Shown: positions 8,736 through 16,226, numbered from the stretch's first letter. The stretch: DNA of 51,880 nucleotides from Actinomycetes bacterium (GCA_021155985.1 JAJNBA010000015.1:1-51880), one strand, 5' to 3'. Numbers and translations: made by a program. Notes: generated by a model from the sequence alone, not told the origin.

Positions 8736-9416
8736 ATGGACGGCACCCGAACGACGACGAGGGGCATCGAGTCCACTCGCAGGGAGATGCATCCGGAGCG
8801 GCCGCCGGAGACCGGCCGGCTCCTCGCGGTCCTGGACGACGCGGTGGCTGCGCTCCGTCGGGCACAGCTCCCGTTCCTCCTGATGGGCGGCCTCGCCACC
8901 TCGGTTCTGGGCCGCGGCCGCCACGTCACGGACGTGGATCTCTTCGTCCACGATCGCGATGTCGCGCAGGCGCTCGCCGTCCTCGAGGCGGCGGGCTTCG
9001 AGACGATGGTCGTATCCCCGAACTGGCTCGCGAAGGGGTTCAAGGATGGCGTCCTGGTCGACGTGATCTCGCGATCGACCCATGACATCTCCCTCACCGA
9101 CGAGATCCTCGATCACGCGATCGAGGTCGACGTGGAGGGTCGACGCCTGCCGTGTGTGGCGCCGGAGGATCTGATCGTCATGAAGGCGGTCGCCACGACC
9201 GAGGACACGGCTCGGTACTGGTACGACGCACTCGGCCTCCTCGGTCGCCCCGATCTGGACTGGGACTATCTGGTTCGCCGGGCGAAGCAGCACGGCGCTC
9301 GGCGGGTCGCCGCGCTCCTCTTCTTCGCCCAGTCGATGGACCTCCTGGTCCCCGACGGCGTCATGGACGAGCTGATCGACGCGGTCCGACCCGCCGCCGG
9401 TCGAACCGATGGATGA
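8736..9416 (+). CDS. Nucleotidyltransferase-fold protein (MNT/AbiEii-like)
   Basis: This 226-residue protein has the nucleotidyltransferase motif GGLATSVLGRGRHVTDVDLFV, that is, a GG followed by the DxD metal pair. Later ENLIV-type residues appear as APEDLIVMKAVA. This fits minimal nucleotidyltransferases of the AbiEii/MNT group, which transfer NMP groups to protein, RNA or small molecules. No partner antitoxin (HEPN or AbiEi) is adjacent, so a toxin role is not supported. The gene starts 5 nt after the CBS stop and overlaps the BON gene by 8 nt, so it is probably co-transcribed with both. A second ATG at 8787 is possible. Confidence 0.75.
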   Translation: MDGTRTTTRGIESTRREMHPERPPETGRLLAVLDDAVAALRRAQLPFLLMGGLATSVLGRGRHVTDVDLFVHDRDVAQALAVLEAAGFETMVVSPNWLAKGFKDGVLVDVISRSTHDISLTDEILDHAIEVDVEGRRLPCVAPEDLIVMKAVATTEDTARYWYDALGLLGRPDLDWDYLVRRAKQHGARRVAALLFFAQSMDLLVPDGVMDELIDAVRPAAGRTDG

Positions 9417-9657
9417 CCCCCGCTACCAGCAGGAACGCATCCGGCAAACCCTCGCGACCGATCCGCGGGTGGGTGAGCCGGAGCTGGGTGTCGATCTCGT
9501 GGCGGGCCGGGTGCTGGTGACCGGTTCCGTGCCCAACGAGCGGGTGCGAGCCGCGATCGATCTGGTGGTGGCGGAGATCGCTCCCGGGACGGCGGTGGAC
9601 AACCGGGTCACCGTCCCCCCGGCGGACGAACCGACCGGTGAGGAGACGATCGGATGA
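9409..9657 (+). CDS. Small BON-domain protein
   Basis: This 82-residue protein consists of one BON domain: IRQTLATDPRVGEPELGVDLVAGRVLVTGSVPNERVRAAIDLVVAEIAPGTAVDNRVTV, with the conserved Gly of the VTGSV turn. BON domains bind phospholipid or lie in osmotic and stress proteins. It has no signal peptide, so it is probably cytoplasmic. The ATG overlaps the nucleotidyltransferase stop and its own stop overlaps the next ATG (ATGA), which indicates translational coupling. Confidence 0.85.
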   Translation: MDDPRYQQERIRQTLATDPRVGEPELGVDLVAGRVLVTGSVPNERVRAAIDLVVAEIAPGTAVDNRVTVPPADEPTGEETIG

Positions 9658-10403
9658 TCCGGCTCGCGGCCGTCGGTGACGTCCATTGCGGAACGGACAT
9701 GGGGGCGCAGATCCGATCGCAGTTCGCCTCCGTGCCCGACCACGCCGACGCGCTCCTCCTGGCCGGGGACCTCACCCGCCTCGGTCTGCCGGAGGAGGCC
9801 GAGGTCTTCGCGGACGCACTCCGAGAGCTCTCGGAGATGCCCGTCGCTGCCGTGCTTGGCAACCACGATCATCAGAGCGACCGCCAGGACGAGGTTCGCG
9901 CCATCCTCGAGGACTCGGGGGTCCGGGTCCTCGAGGGCTCGTCGGTCGTCTGGCACGTGGGCGGCGCTCAGGTCGCGATCGCGGGCACGAAGGGGTTCGG
10001 TGGGGGATTCGAGGGGACCCATGCGACGGCGTTCGGGGAGCGAGAGATGAAGGCCTACGCCGAGCACACGCGAGACCTCGCCGACCGACTCGACCGGTGC
10101 CTCGGCGAGGTGGTGGAGGCCGGCCTCACCGTTCTCCTCCTGCACTACGCGCCGATCCGAGACACGTTGGCTGGGGAGCCGCGGGAGATCTTCCCGTTCC
10201 TCGGCAGCTATCTGTTCGCGGAGCTGGCTGACCGGCACCGGGTCGACCTCGTCCTCCACGGCCACGCGCACCGAGGGACCGAGCGTGGCAGTACGCCCGG
10301 TGGGATCCCGGTCCGCAACGTGGCGCAGGCGGTGATCCAGCAGGGCTACGCCGTCTACACGCTGGACCCTGCACAACGGCGGGCGGGTGTTCGGACCGCG
10401 TGA
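9654..10403 (+). CDS. Metallophosphoesterase
   Basis: This 249-residue calcineurin-like phosphoesterase shows the metal-binding motifs in order: GDVHCG (6-13), GDLT, GNHDH and, near the end, LHGHAHRG. These place two metal ions for hydrolysis of a phosphomono- or diester. The protein is cytoplasmic, without signal or membrane segments. It starts on the BON stop codon (ATGA overlap). Its link to CBS, nucleotidyltransferase and BON genes suggests a stress-related nucleotide metabolism role, but the substrate is unknown. Confidence 0.9.
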   Translation: MIRLAAVGDVHCGTDMGAQIRSQFASVPDHADALLLAGDLTRLGLPEEAEVFADALRELSEMPVAAVLGNHDHQSDRQDEVRAILEDSGVRVLEGSSVVWHVGGAQVAIAGTKGFGGGFEGTHATAFGEREMKAYAEHTRDLADRLDRCLGEVVEAGLTVLLLHYAPIRDTLAGEPREIFPFLGSYLFAELADRHRVDLVLHGHAHRGTERGSTPGGIPVRNVAQAVIQQGYAVYTLDPAQRRAGVRTA

Positions 10404-10459
10404 GCGCCCGTTTGGGCCGGCAGGGGTAGGAACGTCCCCGCTCGGGTATCTCCTCGGCG

Positions 10460-11488
10460 ATGCGGGATCTGACCCTGGAACGGACGGTGGATGTGGGCGT
10501 GGAGGCGCTCCCGACCGCGCGGGGACCGCTCAGCGCGCGGATGCTCGATCTGCTCACCGACCGGAGCGTGGGCGGGCACCCGGCACGGGTCCCGGAGGAC
10601 CCGTTGGGGGACGACGACCTCCATCTGGCGCTCTATCTCGCCTACGAGCTGTCCTATCGAGGCCTGCCCGGCGTGCGTGACGACCGCGAATGGGAACCTG
10701 CGGTCCTCGGCGCGCGCCGCGACCTCGAGGAGACGTTCGAGGCCGGCCTCCGTCAGACGATCGGGAGGGAGTCCGTGGATCCGCGCGATGTCCCCGACCT
10801 CCTCCGGGAGATCGCCACGCCACCGGAAACCGACTCGCTCTCCGCGTTCATCGAGCGGGAGGCGACCCTCGACCAGGCCCGCGAGTTCCTGATGCATCGC
10901 TCGGCCTATCAGCTGAAGGAGGCGGACCCGCACTCCTGGGTGATCCCACGTCTGGACGGAGCTGCGAAGACCGCCGTCATGGAGATCCAGTACGACGAGT
11001 ACGGCAGCGGAGACCCGGCGTGGATGCATTCCGAGCTGTTCCGCACCACGATGATCGCCGCCGGTCTCGACGGCTCCTACGGGGCCTACGTCGGCCGGCT
11101 CCCGGGGCCGACCCTCGCGACCGTGAACCTGATCACGCTGTTCGGGGTGCACCGACGATGGCGAGGAGCCCTCGTGGGACACCTCGCGGCATTCGAGATG
11201 ACCTCGAGCCTGCCCAACCGCGCCTACGCGCAGGGGTTCCGACGGCTCGGGTTCGACGACGCCGCTGTTCGGTTCTTCGACGAGCACGTCGAAGCCGACT
11301 CCGTCCACGAGGTCCTCGCCGGGGACCTGGCCGCGGTCCTGGCTGCGGAGGAGCCCGAGCTCGCGGGGGACGTCGTCTTCGGAGCCGCGGCGATGGCGCT
11401 GCTCGAAGGTGGCTTCGCGGACGGTCTGCTGCGAGCGTGGCGAGCCGGCGACTCGACGCTCCTTCCGGCCGGCTCGGGGCTGTGGTGA
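10460..11488 (+). CDS. Iron-containing redox enzyme, haem-oxygenase-like diiron fold
   Basis: This 342-residue all-helical protein matches the haem-oxygenase-like diiron oxidase/oxygenase family (Haem_oxygenas_2): FIEREATLDQAREFLMHRSAYQLKEADPHSW, MEIQYDEYGSGDPAWMHSELF, and FFDEHVEADSVHE near the C-terminus. The Glu/His/Asp residues in these segments are the expected iron ligands. Relatives oxidise amino acids, fatty acids or N-hydroxy groups in small biosynthetic pathways; the substrate here is unknown. The stop codon overlaps the GTG of a glycosyltransferase. No ribosome site is seen; a TATCTC hexamer ends 7 nt before the ATG. Confidence 0.85.
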   Translation: MRDLTLERTVDVGVEALPTARGPLSARMLDLLTDRSVGGHPARVPEDPLGDDDLHLALYLAYELSYRGLPGVRDDREWEPAVLGARRDLEETFEAGLRQTIGRESVDPRDVPDLLREIATPPETDSLSAFIEREATLDQAREFLMHRSAYQLKEADPHSWVIPRLDGAAKTAVMEIQYDEYGSGDPAWMHSELFRTTMIAAGLDGSYGAYVGRLPGPTLATVNLITLFGVHRRWRGALVGHLAAFEMTSSLPNRAYAQGFRRLGFDDAAVRFFDEHVEADSVHEVLAGDLAAVLAAEEPELAGDVVFGAAAMALLEGGFADGLLRAWRAGDSTLLPAGSGLW

Positions 11489-12462
11489 ACGAGGATCTCT
11501 CCTACGTCCTGCCGTACCGAGGCCGTCCCGGGGACGCGAACGAGGAGGAGCTCGATCGGTATCTCCGATGGCTGTCGCGGAGGGTCCAGCTGATCGTCGT
11601 GGACGGCTCGGACCCCAAGGGTGTCCGTGCGCATCGGGAACGGTGGGCCTCGATCGCTCTCCACCTCGTGCCCGATGCCGACCTCTCCTGCCGGAACGGG
11701 AAGGTCCGAGGCGTCCTCACCGGGCTTCGCCGAGCCCGGCACGAGCACGTCATCATCGCCGACGACGACGTCCGTTACGACGACGACGCTCTGCTTCGGA
11801 TGCAGCAGCTCCTTCGGGACGCCGACCTCGTCCGCCCACAGAACGTCTTCGACCCGCTCCCGTGGCACGCCCGCTGGGACACGGCGCGGATGCTGCTCAA
11901 CCGGGCGCTCGGGAACGATCACCCCGGAACCCTCGGCGTGCGGCGCTCCTTCCTCGCGTTCATCGGTGGCTACGACGGGGACGTCCTCTTCGAGAACCTC
12001 GAGCTCGTGCGGACGGTGCTCGCGGCGGGGGGACGGGTCGTCGACGCGCCCGGGATGTATGTACGCAGACGTCCGCCCACAGCCGCTCGATTCCTGGAAC
12101 AACGCCCTCGCCAGGCGTACGACGACCTGGCGCAACCCGCTCGACTGGCCTTCTTCCTGTTGCTCGGGCCGGCGCTCGGGGCGGTGGCGCGACGTCGACC
12201 CCGGGGGCTCCTCGCGGTGGCCGTCACATCGATCCTCGTGGCGCAGGTCGGCCGGATCCGTCACGGCGGCGCCAGGGTCTTCGACCGGATCTCTCCGTTC
12301 CTCGCTCCCGTCTGGATCGTGGAGCGCGCCTGCCTGGTCTGGCTCGCGGTCTTCCGGAGGTTCTCGCGGCGAGGCTGCACGTACGCCGGCGGCGTCATCC
12401 TGCGAGCGGCGACTCCCCCGCGGGTCCTTCGGCGGAGGCTGCGGGGACGGCTCGCGGGCTGA
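11485..12462 (+). CDS. Membrane-associated family 2-type glycosyltransferase
   Basis: This 325-residue protein starts at GTG 11485 inside the previous stop (GTGA). The N-terminal GT-A fold has VQLIVVDGSDP and the metal/sugar-nucleotide motif IIADDDVRYDDDAL. The C-terminal third has several hydrophobic helices (LAFFLLLGPALGAVA, LLAVAVTSILVAQVG, FLAPVWIVERACLVWLAVF), which should hold the catalytic domain at the membrane. It probably transfers a sugar to a lipid or cell-envelope acceptor. Coupling to a diiron oxygenase suggests both act on one envelope-linked or secreted product, which is only an inference. Confidence 0.82.
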   Translation: MNEDLSYVLPYRGRPGDANEEELDRYLRWLSRRVQLIVVDGSDPKGVRAHRERWASIALHLVPDADLSCRNGKVRGVLTGLRRARHEHVIIADDDVRYDDDALLRMQQLLRDADLVRPQNVFDPLPWHARWDTARMLLNRALGNDHPGTLGVRRSFLAFIGGYDGDVLFENLELVRTVLAAGGRVVDAPGMYVRRRPPTAARFLEQRPRQAYDDLAQPARLAFFLLLGPALGAVARRRPRGLLAVAVTSILVAQVGRIRHGGARVFDRISPFLAPVWIVERACLVWLAVFRRFSRRGCTYAGGVILRAATPPRVLRRRLRGRLAG

Positions 12463-12652
12463 ACGGTACGATCTTGTGGGTGCCGTCGCAGAACGGCTGT
12501 GTGGCCGAGCGGCCGCATCGACAGATCGCGTTCACGCGGCGCCGGACCGGGACCTCGTCTCCGCGCTCGTCTACGAGGCGGATCGGCCCTCGCACGAGCA
12601 AGGGACCGTCCTCCGTGACGCGGACGACGCCCACCTCCGCTCTGCGGCTCAC
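12395..12652 (-). CDS. CDGSH iron-sulfur domain protein
   Basis: This 85-residue protein carries the CDGSH-type 2Fe-2S motif ICRCGRSATQPFCDGTHK, with three Cys and one His ligand. It is preceded by the beta strands VRVTEDGPLLVRGPIRLVDERGDEVPVRRRV. Bacterial CDGSH proteins shuttle clusters or electrons and help in redox or iron stress. I place the start at GTG 12652 because this GTG overlaps the upstream gene's stop (GTGA). Its 3' end overlaps the convergent glycosyltransferase by 68 bp. Homology supports the frame although no longer clean reading frame marks it. Confidence 0.85.
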   Translation of the reverse strand: MSRRAEVGVVRVTEDGPLLVRGPIRLVDERGDEVPVRRRVNAICRCGRSATQPFCDGTHKIVPFSPRAVPAASAEGPAGESPLAG

Positions 12653-12888
12653 GAGCTGCGCTTGCGAGCGGTCGCCCGTCCGCCCTTCCTCCCGGCCGCC
12701 TTCTTCTGGGCGGTCGTCCCGCCCTGGGTCGTCGTCCGGCGGCGTGCGCCCGAGCCGGATTTCTTCCCGCCGCGAGCCGACGCTCCGGGGGAGTTCGCGA
12801 TCCGCGCGGCTCGCTCCTTCGACATCCCCTTCTCCTTCAGGGCCTCGTACTGGTCCTCGTTCTTCACGCTCGGCCTCTTGTCCGGCAT
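12649..12888 (-). CDS. Small basic protein, DUF7218-like
   Basis: This 79-residue protein has a conserved N-terminal half (VKNEDQYEALKEKGMSKERAARIANSPGASARGGKKSG) seen in small actinobacterial stress-associated proteins. A Lys/Arg/Ala-rich tail (TAQKKAAGRKGGRATARKRSS) probably binds nucleic acid. Function is unknown. The ATG follows GGAGGGCGCGTC. It is translationally coupled to the CDGSH gene. A weak SigB/F-like motif (GTGAGT, 15 nt, GGGGAA at 12926-12952) lies upstream but departs from the consensus. Confidence 0.75.
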   Translation of the reverse strand: MPDKRPSVKNEDQYEALKEKGMSKERAARIANSPGASARGGKKSGSGARRRTTTQGGTTAQKKAAGRKGGRATARKRSS

Positions 12889-12948
12889 GACGCGCCCTCC
12901 TCGATCGGTGTCCTCGGAGATGCCTTTCCCCGTACTCGCCGCAAGTAC

Positions 12949-13326
12949 TCACGCGCCCCGCGCCTGCATCTCGCGCTCCAGGCCGAGTTGATCCTCGATG
13001 CAGAACCGGGTGGCCGGGCGCACGGCGAGCCTCTCTGAGTCGATCGTCTTCCCGCAGGCCTCGCACGTCCCATAGGTGCCGTTCGAGAGACGGGCCTCCG
13101 CGTGGTCGATGTCGGCCAGCTGCGCGTCGATCTCGCTGATGATCGAGAGATCTCGGGCACGGTCGAACATCTCCGATCCGGCGTCCGCGACGTGGCCGCC
13201 GGCGGAGGGATCGCCGGTGGGATCGCGCTCCACGTCCTCCGCGGCTTCGGTCAGGCTGGATCGGATGTCGTTGAGTCGGGCGCGTTCCTGCTCGAGCAAC
13301 TTCTCGGTGCGGTTCGGATCGGACAT
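12949..13326 (-). CDS. TraR/DksA-family zinc-finger protein
   Basis: This 125-residue protein has an N-terminal helical hairpin (EQERARLNDIRSSLTEAAEDVE, ...SEIDAQLADIDHAEARLSNGTYG) and the C-terminal finger CEACGKTIDSERLAVRPATRFCIED. Family members enter the RNA polymerase secondary channel and alter the stringent response. The fourth zinc ligand position is Asp (CIED) instead of Cys, a variant known in actinobacterial relatives. The ATG at 13326 has GGGAGGA upstream; an in-frame ATG at 13338 would overlap that site. It fits the stress theme of the region. Confidence 0.88.
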   Translation of the reverse strand: MSDPNRTEKLLEQERARLNDIRSSLTEAAEDVERDPTGDPSAGGHVADAGSEMFDRARDLSIISEIDAQLADIDHAEARLSNGTYGTCEACGKTIDSERLAVRPATRFCIEDQLGLEREMQARGA

Positions 13327-13535
13327 GGGTCCTCCCATCGTCGGTGGTCGTGGTGCACCTATTCCCATGCCGCTGCCGGTGCACGCGTAGGTTCGGTCAT
13401 CGCTCGTCGAAGAAGCCGCGGGTCGGGTGGCGTCCTGCATCGAGTTCGTGGTCCTGGGCTCTCGAAGGAGGCGTTCACCCATCTCGCGGCGAGCAACCCC
13501 ACGACCTGCACGGAGACAGCAACGGCACCAGTCGG

Positions 13536-13568
13536 TCGTGACCCGGCCGTAGGACGGCCGGGTCACGA
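13536..13568 (-). terminator. 15-bp perfect hairpin with 3-nt loop
   Basis: Arms 13536-13550 and 13554-13568 are perfectly complementary around AGG. The hairpin starts 32 nt after the stop of the minus-strand membrane gene ending at 13600. There is no U-run, as is common in GC-rich actinobacteria. Confidence 0.7.
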
Positions 13569-13599
13569 TCGATGCGTCGCGGGAGCCGAGCTCGGCCCG

Positions 13600-14136
13600 C
13601 TAGTCAGTGTGCGAGTGCGTCGCGCTGTCGTCCGTGTCCGTGTCCGTGGATGCGGTGGACGCCGCGACCGTGCGCGTGGACGGGAAGAATCCGCCGATCA
13701 GCGCAAGGATGCCGCCCGCCAGCACGAACCATAGGCCCATCCCGACGTCTTGGAGGGTATCGAGCGATCCCTCGCGTCCCATCTGGATCACGATCAGGGT
13801 GAAGGCCACGAGCGCCACCGCGCCGGCGAACCTCGTGAGCCAGCCACCACGGAACGCGAGACCCAGGATGATGACGGCACCGCAGATCGCGGTGACCAGT
13901 CCTGCCGAGGAGAAGAAGCCGGCAGTGCCCGCGTCGGTGGACCAGAAGGCCTGTACGGCGACCTCCGATCCGTCGGTGCCGCTGGCCCACTCGAAGAAGC
14001 TTCCGACCAACAGGAGCACCGCCGCGGCGACGGTGAGGAGCACGCGGAGAGCGAGCCACGGAGAAGGAGCCTCACTGACCGCTCGCGTCTCCGTCGAGGT
14101 CGCATCCGCGTCGTGATGCTGGTGAACCGCACGCAT
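13600..14136 (-). CDS. Four-helix membrane protein with His/Thr/Asp-rich ends
   Basis: This 178-residue protein has four predicted transmembrane helices (LALRVLLTVAAAVLLLVGSFFEWA, GLVTAICGAVIILGLAF, FAGAVALVAFTLIVIQMG, MGLWFVLAGGILALIGGFF), a polar N-terminus with HQHHDADATSTET and a Thr/Asp/His tail. I do not recognise a named family. The ATG at 14136 has AGGAGG at ideal spacing. A SigB/F-type promoter lies 64 nt upstream, so it is probably a stress-induced membrane protein. Confidence 0.8.
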   Translation of the reverse strand: MRAVHQHHDADATSTETRAVSEAPSPWLALRVLLTVAAAVLLLVGSFFEWASGTDGSEVAVQAFWSTDAGTAGFFSSAGLVTAICGAVIILGLAFRGGWLTRFAGAVALVAFTLIVIQMGREGSLDTLQDVGMGLWFVLAGGILALIGGFFPSTRTVAASTASTDTDTDDSATHSHTD

Positions 14137-14199
14137 TCTGGCCTCCTTCTGGCCACGCTTGGGCGGGCCGCGCTCGGCCGCCCTCGTCTGGCTCCGGGT

Positions 14200-14224
14200 A
14201 TACCCAGGCAGGACGGCCTTCAAC
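14200..14224 (-). promoter_or_regulatory. SigB/F-type promoter for the membrane protein gene at 14136
   Basis: On the minus strand GTTGAA (14224-14219), 13 nt, GGGTAT (14205-14200). The -10 element is part of the palindrome GGGTATACCC. Confidence 0.6.
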
Positions 14225-14260
14225 CCACCCGGGGCGGGGGGTGAGCGGCGCTCGGAGCGG

Positions 14261-14617
14261 TCAGTTCGTGAGGGACACGCGGATCCGGACGCTGGTGCCC
14301 GTCACGTCGGCGTCCGGGAACAGCGCCCGGATCAGCGCGAAGCGGCCGGTCCAGCCTTCGAGGTCGGCGCTCTCGTGCTCCACCCCGACGTCTCCGGCGC
14401 ACAGTTCCATCCCGCCATCGTCGGTCGAGAGCTCGAACCTGACGAGGTCCCCGTCCCCCGCCTCGACCGCCCCGGAGAACAGCTCGGAGGCGGCGAGCCG
14501 GAGGTCGTCCTTCACGGGCTCGGGGAATTCGAACTGCTCGGTCACCGAGCCCACGAAGATCCGTACCACGAGCGCCAGCGCCGGATCGGGCGCGACGCTC
14601 AACCGGGAGGTGGACAC
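14261..14617 (-). CDS. RsbW-like ATPase-fold protein with degenerate active site
   Basis: This 118-residue GHKL/HATPase-fold protein resembles anti-sigma factors of the RsbW/SpoIIAB group. The segment KDDLRLAASELFSGAVEAG aligns with the N-box, but the usual Asn (SELxxNAVRH) is missing, and the G1 box (DxGxG) is only CAGDVGVEHES. It probably binds a partner protein without being an active kinase. It follows the STAS gene after 13 nt in the same operon, so the STAS protein is its likely partner. There is no membrane segment. Confidence 0.75.
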   Translation of the reverse strand: MSTSRLSVAPDPALALVVRIFVGSVTEQFEFPEPVKDDLRLAASELFSGAVEAGDGDLVRFELSTDDGGMELCAGDVGVEHESADLEGWTGRFALIRALFPDADVTGTSVRIRVSLTN

Positions 14618-14630
14618 CTCGTCCGCCTCG

Positions 14631-14969
14631 TCAGTCCTGGGAGATGTCGTCGATGCTCGGATAGAGCGTCAGCACGCGATCGAGTCCGGTGAGATCCATC
14701 AGACGACGGAGACCCGATCCCTCAGGCGCGACCAGCGCGAAGTCGCCGCCGCGCTCCCGGATGTGCTTGAGGCAGGCGACGATCGCTCCCAGGCCGGACG
14801 AGTCGATGAAGCCGAGACCGCGGAAGTCCACGATGACCTGCGGGTCCTCGGCGTCGCCCGCATCCAGGACGGATTCACGGAAGCTGGGGGCCGTGTAGAG
14901 GTCCAGCTCTCCCTTCACCTCGACAACGGCCCAGCGTCCATGCGTGCGCCTGTCGAGGGTCAGGTCCAT
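14631..14969 (-). CDS. STAS-domain anti-sigma factor antagonist (RsbV/SpoIIAA-like)
   Basis: This 112-residue single STAS domain contains VVEVKGELDLYTAPSFRES and the phosphorylation-site motif FIDSSGLGAIVACLK (Ser57/58). Unphosphorylated, such proteins pull an RsbW-type factor off its sigma factor; phosphorylation stops this. The ATG follows AGGAGG. It is transcribed divergently from the RsbW-like/sigma pair at 15028, with only 58 bp between them. Confidence 0.93.
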   Translation of the reverse strand: MDLTLDRRTHGRWAVVEVKGELDLYTAPSFRESVLDAGDAEDPQVIVDFRGLGFIDSSGLGAIVACLKHIRERGGDFALVAPEGSGLRRLMDLTGLDRVLTLYPSIDDISQD

Positions 14970-15010
14970 GGTGCCAACCTCCTGATGTCGGGCAGCCGAA
15001 ACGACCCCGG

Positions 15011-15020
15011 TAGTATAGGT
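15011..15020. promoter_or_regulatory. Overlapping divergent -10 boxes between STAS and anti-sigma genes
   Basis: TAGTATAGGT reads as TAGTAT/TATAGG towards the GTG at 15028, which has no ribosome site. It reads as TATACT (15017-15012) on the other strand towards the STAS gene. The two promoters of the module therefore share one 10-bp core. Confidence 0.5.
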
Positions 15021-15027
15021 CGACACC

Positions 15028-15423
15028 GTGACGAATCTCCCGACGGCAGTCTCCGTGGACGTCCCTGCGACCGCGGTGTTCGTCCAAGTGCTCCGCAACG
15101 TCGTTGCGGGAATAGCGGCGCGACTCGACCTGCCGATCGACCAGATCGAGGACATCCGGCTCGCGGTGACCGAGGCGGCGTCGCTCCTCCTCGAGGAGGG
15201 CGACGCGACGTCGCTCCACATGTCGGTCGGTCGCGACGGCGACACGATGGAGGTCACCCTCACGTCCGACGGGCGGTCGGACCCGTGGCCGACCGATCGC
15301 GTCACCGCCTCGTGGCCCTGGCTCGTGATGCAGGGACTCACCGACGAGGTCCGAGCCGACCGGGCCGAGGGCGCCGGTCCGTCGATCGGTTTCACCAAGG
15401 GTCGTGAGCGTGTGGATCGGTGA
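15028..15423 (+). CDS. RsbW-like anti-sigma factor, N-box degenerate
   Basis: This 131-residue protein fits the HATPase fold (FVQVLRNVVAGIAARLDLPIDQIEDIRLAVTEAASLLLEEG) and is coupled by a GTGA overlap to the sigma factor at 15420, the classic rsbW-sigB arrangement. The N-box Asn is replaced (TEAASLLL), and no clear DxGxG is seen (TSDGRSDPW). Binding of the sigma factor is very likely; phosphorylation of a STAS partner is doubtful. The GTG start has no ribosome site, so the message may be leaderless. Confidence 0.8.
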   Translation: MTNLPTAVSVDVPATAVFVQVLRNVVAGIAARLDLPIDQIEDIRLAVTEAASLLLEEGDATSLHMSVGRDGDTMEVTLTSDGRSDPWPTDRVTASWPWLVMQGLTDEVRADRAEGAGPSIGFTKGRERVDR

Positions 15424-16166
15424 GCGAGCGTACCGGCCAGACACGATCCGACGAGGAGATCATGGAGCTCTTCCGTCGATTGCCCGACCCGACCGCCCGG
15501 GATGCGCTCGCCACGGAGTTCCTGCCGCTCGCCGAGTACTTCGCCCGGCGCTTCTCGGGCAGGGGTGAGCCCGTCGACGATCTCACCCAGACCGCCTCTC
15601 TCGGCTTGTTGAACGCGATCGATCGATTCGATCCCGAGCGGGGAGTGCCATTCTCGACCTACGCGGCAGCCACGATCGTGGGTGAGCTGAAGCGGCACTT
15701 CCGCGATCGCGGATGGGCGCTTCGGGTCCCTCGGAACGTCCAGGAAACCGCGATCCTCGTCAATCGCACCGTGTCGACGATGTGGCAGGACCTGGGCCGA
15801 GCTCCGACCGTCGGGGAGATCGCGCGGGCAGCGGACATCGGAGAGGACGACGTCCTGCAAGCCCTCGACGCCTTGCAGGCGTACACGACGGACTCGCTCG
15901 ATGCTCCGGTCGGCGATGCGTCCACCACCGCAGCGGAGTCGATCGGCAGCGTGGACCGGAGCTTCCAGGTCTCCGAGGACTGGCTGAGCCTCGCGCCGGC
16001 GCTCCGCGATCTCCCCGAGCGGGAGCGCACGATCCTCTACCTCCGGTTCTTCGAGGGGAGGACCCAGACGGAGATCGCCGGGGAGCTCGGGATCTCCCAG
16101 ATGCACGTCTCCCGGCTCGTCTCCCAATCGCTGGAGAAGCTCCGCAAGCTCGCTGAAGAGGTGTGA
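15420..16166 (+). CDS. SigB/SigF/SigG-family RNA polymerase sigma factor
   Basis: This 248-residue sigma-70 factor has region 2 (EYFARRFSGRGEPVDDLTQTASLGLLNAIDRFDPERGVPFSTYAAATIVGELKRHFRD), the SigB-group motif WALRVPRNVQE, region 3 (GRAPTVGEIARAADIGEDDVLQAL) and region 4 (LPERERTILYLRFFEGRTQTEIAGELGISQMHVSRLVSQSLEKLR). It directs polymerase to general-stress promoters of GTTT...GGGTA type. Eight such sites occur within 15 kb. It starts on GTG overlapping the anti-sigma stop, so both are made together. Confidence 0.96.
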   Translation: MSERTGQTRSDEEIMELFRRLPDPTARDALATEFLPLAEYFARRFSGRGEPVDDLTQTASLGLLNAIDRFDPERGVPFSTYAAATIVGELKRHFRDRGWALRVPRNVQETAILVNRTVSTMWQDLGRAPTVGEIARAADIGEDDVLQALDALQAYTTDSLDAPVGDASTTAAESIGSVDRSFQVSEDWLSLAPALRDLPERERTILYLRFFEGRTQTEIAGELGISQMHVSRLVSQSLEKLRKLAEEV

Positions 16167-16167
16167 C

Positions 16168-16206
16168 GCGGGAGCCGGACGGAGGGGGTCCGCGACCGGC
16201 TCCCGC
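16168..16206. terminator. Bidirectional hairpin between convergent sigma factor and CBS genes
   Basis: GCGGGAGCCGG (16168-16178) pairs with CCGGCTCCCGC (16196-16206), 11 bp, loop 17 nt, in the 60-bp gap between the two stops. Confidence 0.65.
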
Positions 16207-16226
16207 CCCACGTTCGAGCGGAACGG

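Noticed and set aside
8736..9416. Nucleotidyltransferase as a toxin of a toxin-antitoxin pair
   Set aside because: No HEPN, AbiEi or other antitoxin-like gene is adjacent; the neighbours are CBS, BON and phosphoesterase genes.
10410..10449. GTTTGG and GGGTAT before the diiron enzyme gene as a SigB/F promoter
   Set aside because: The two boxes are 28 nt apart, twice the spacing of the other sites.
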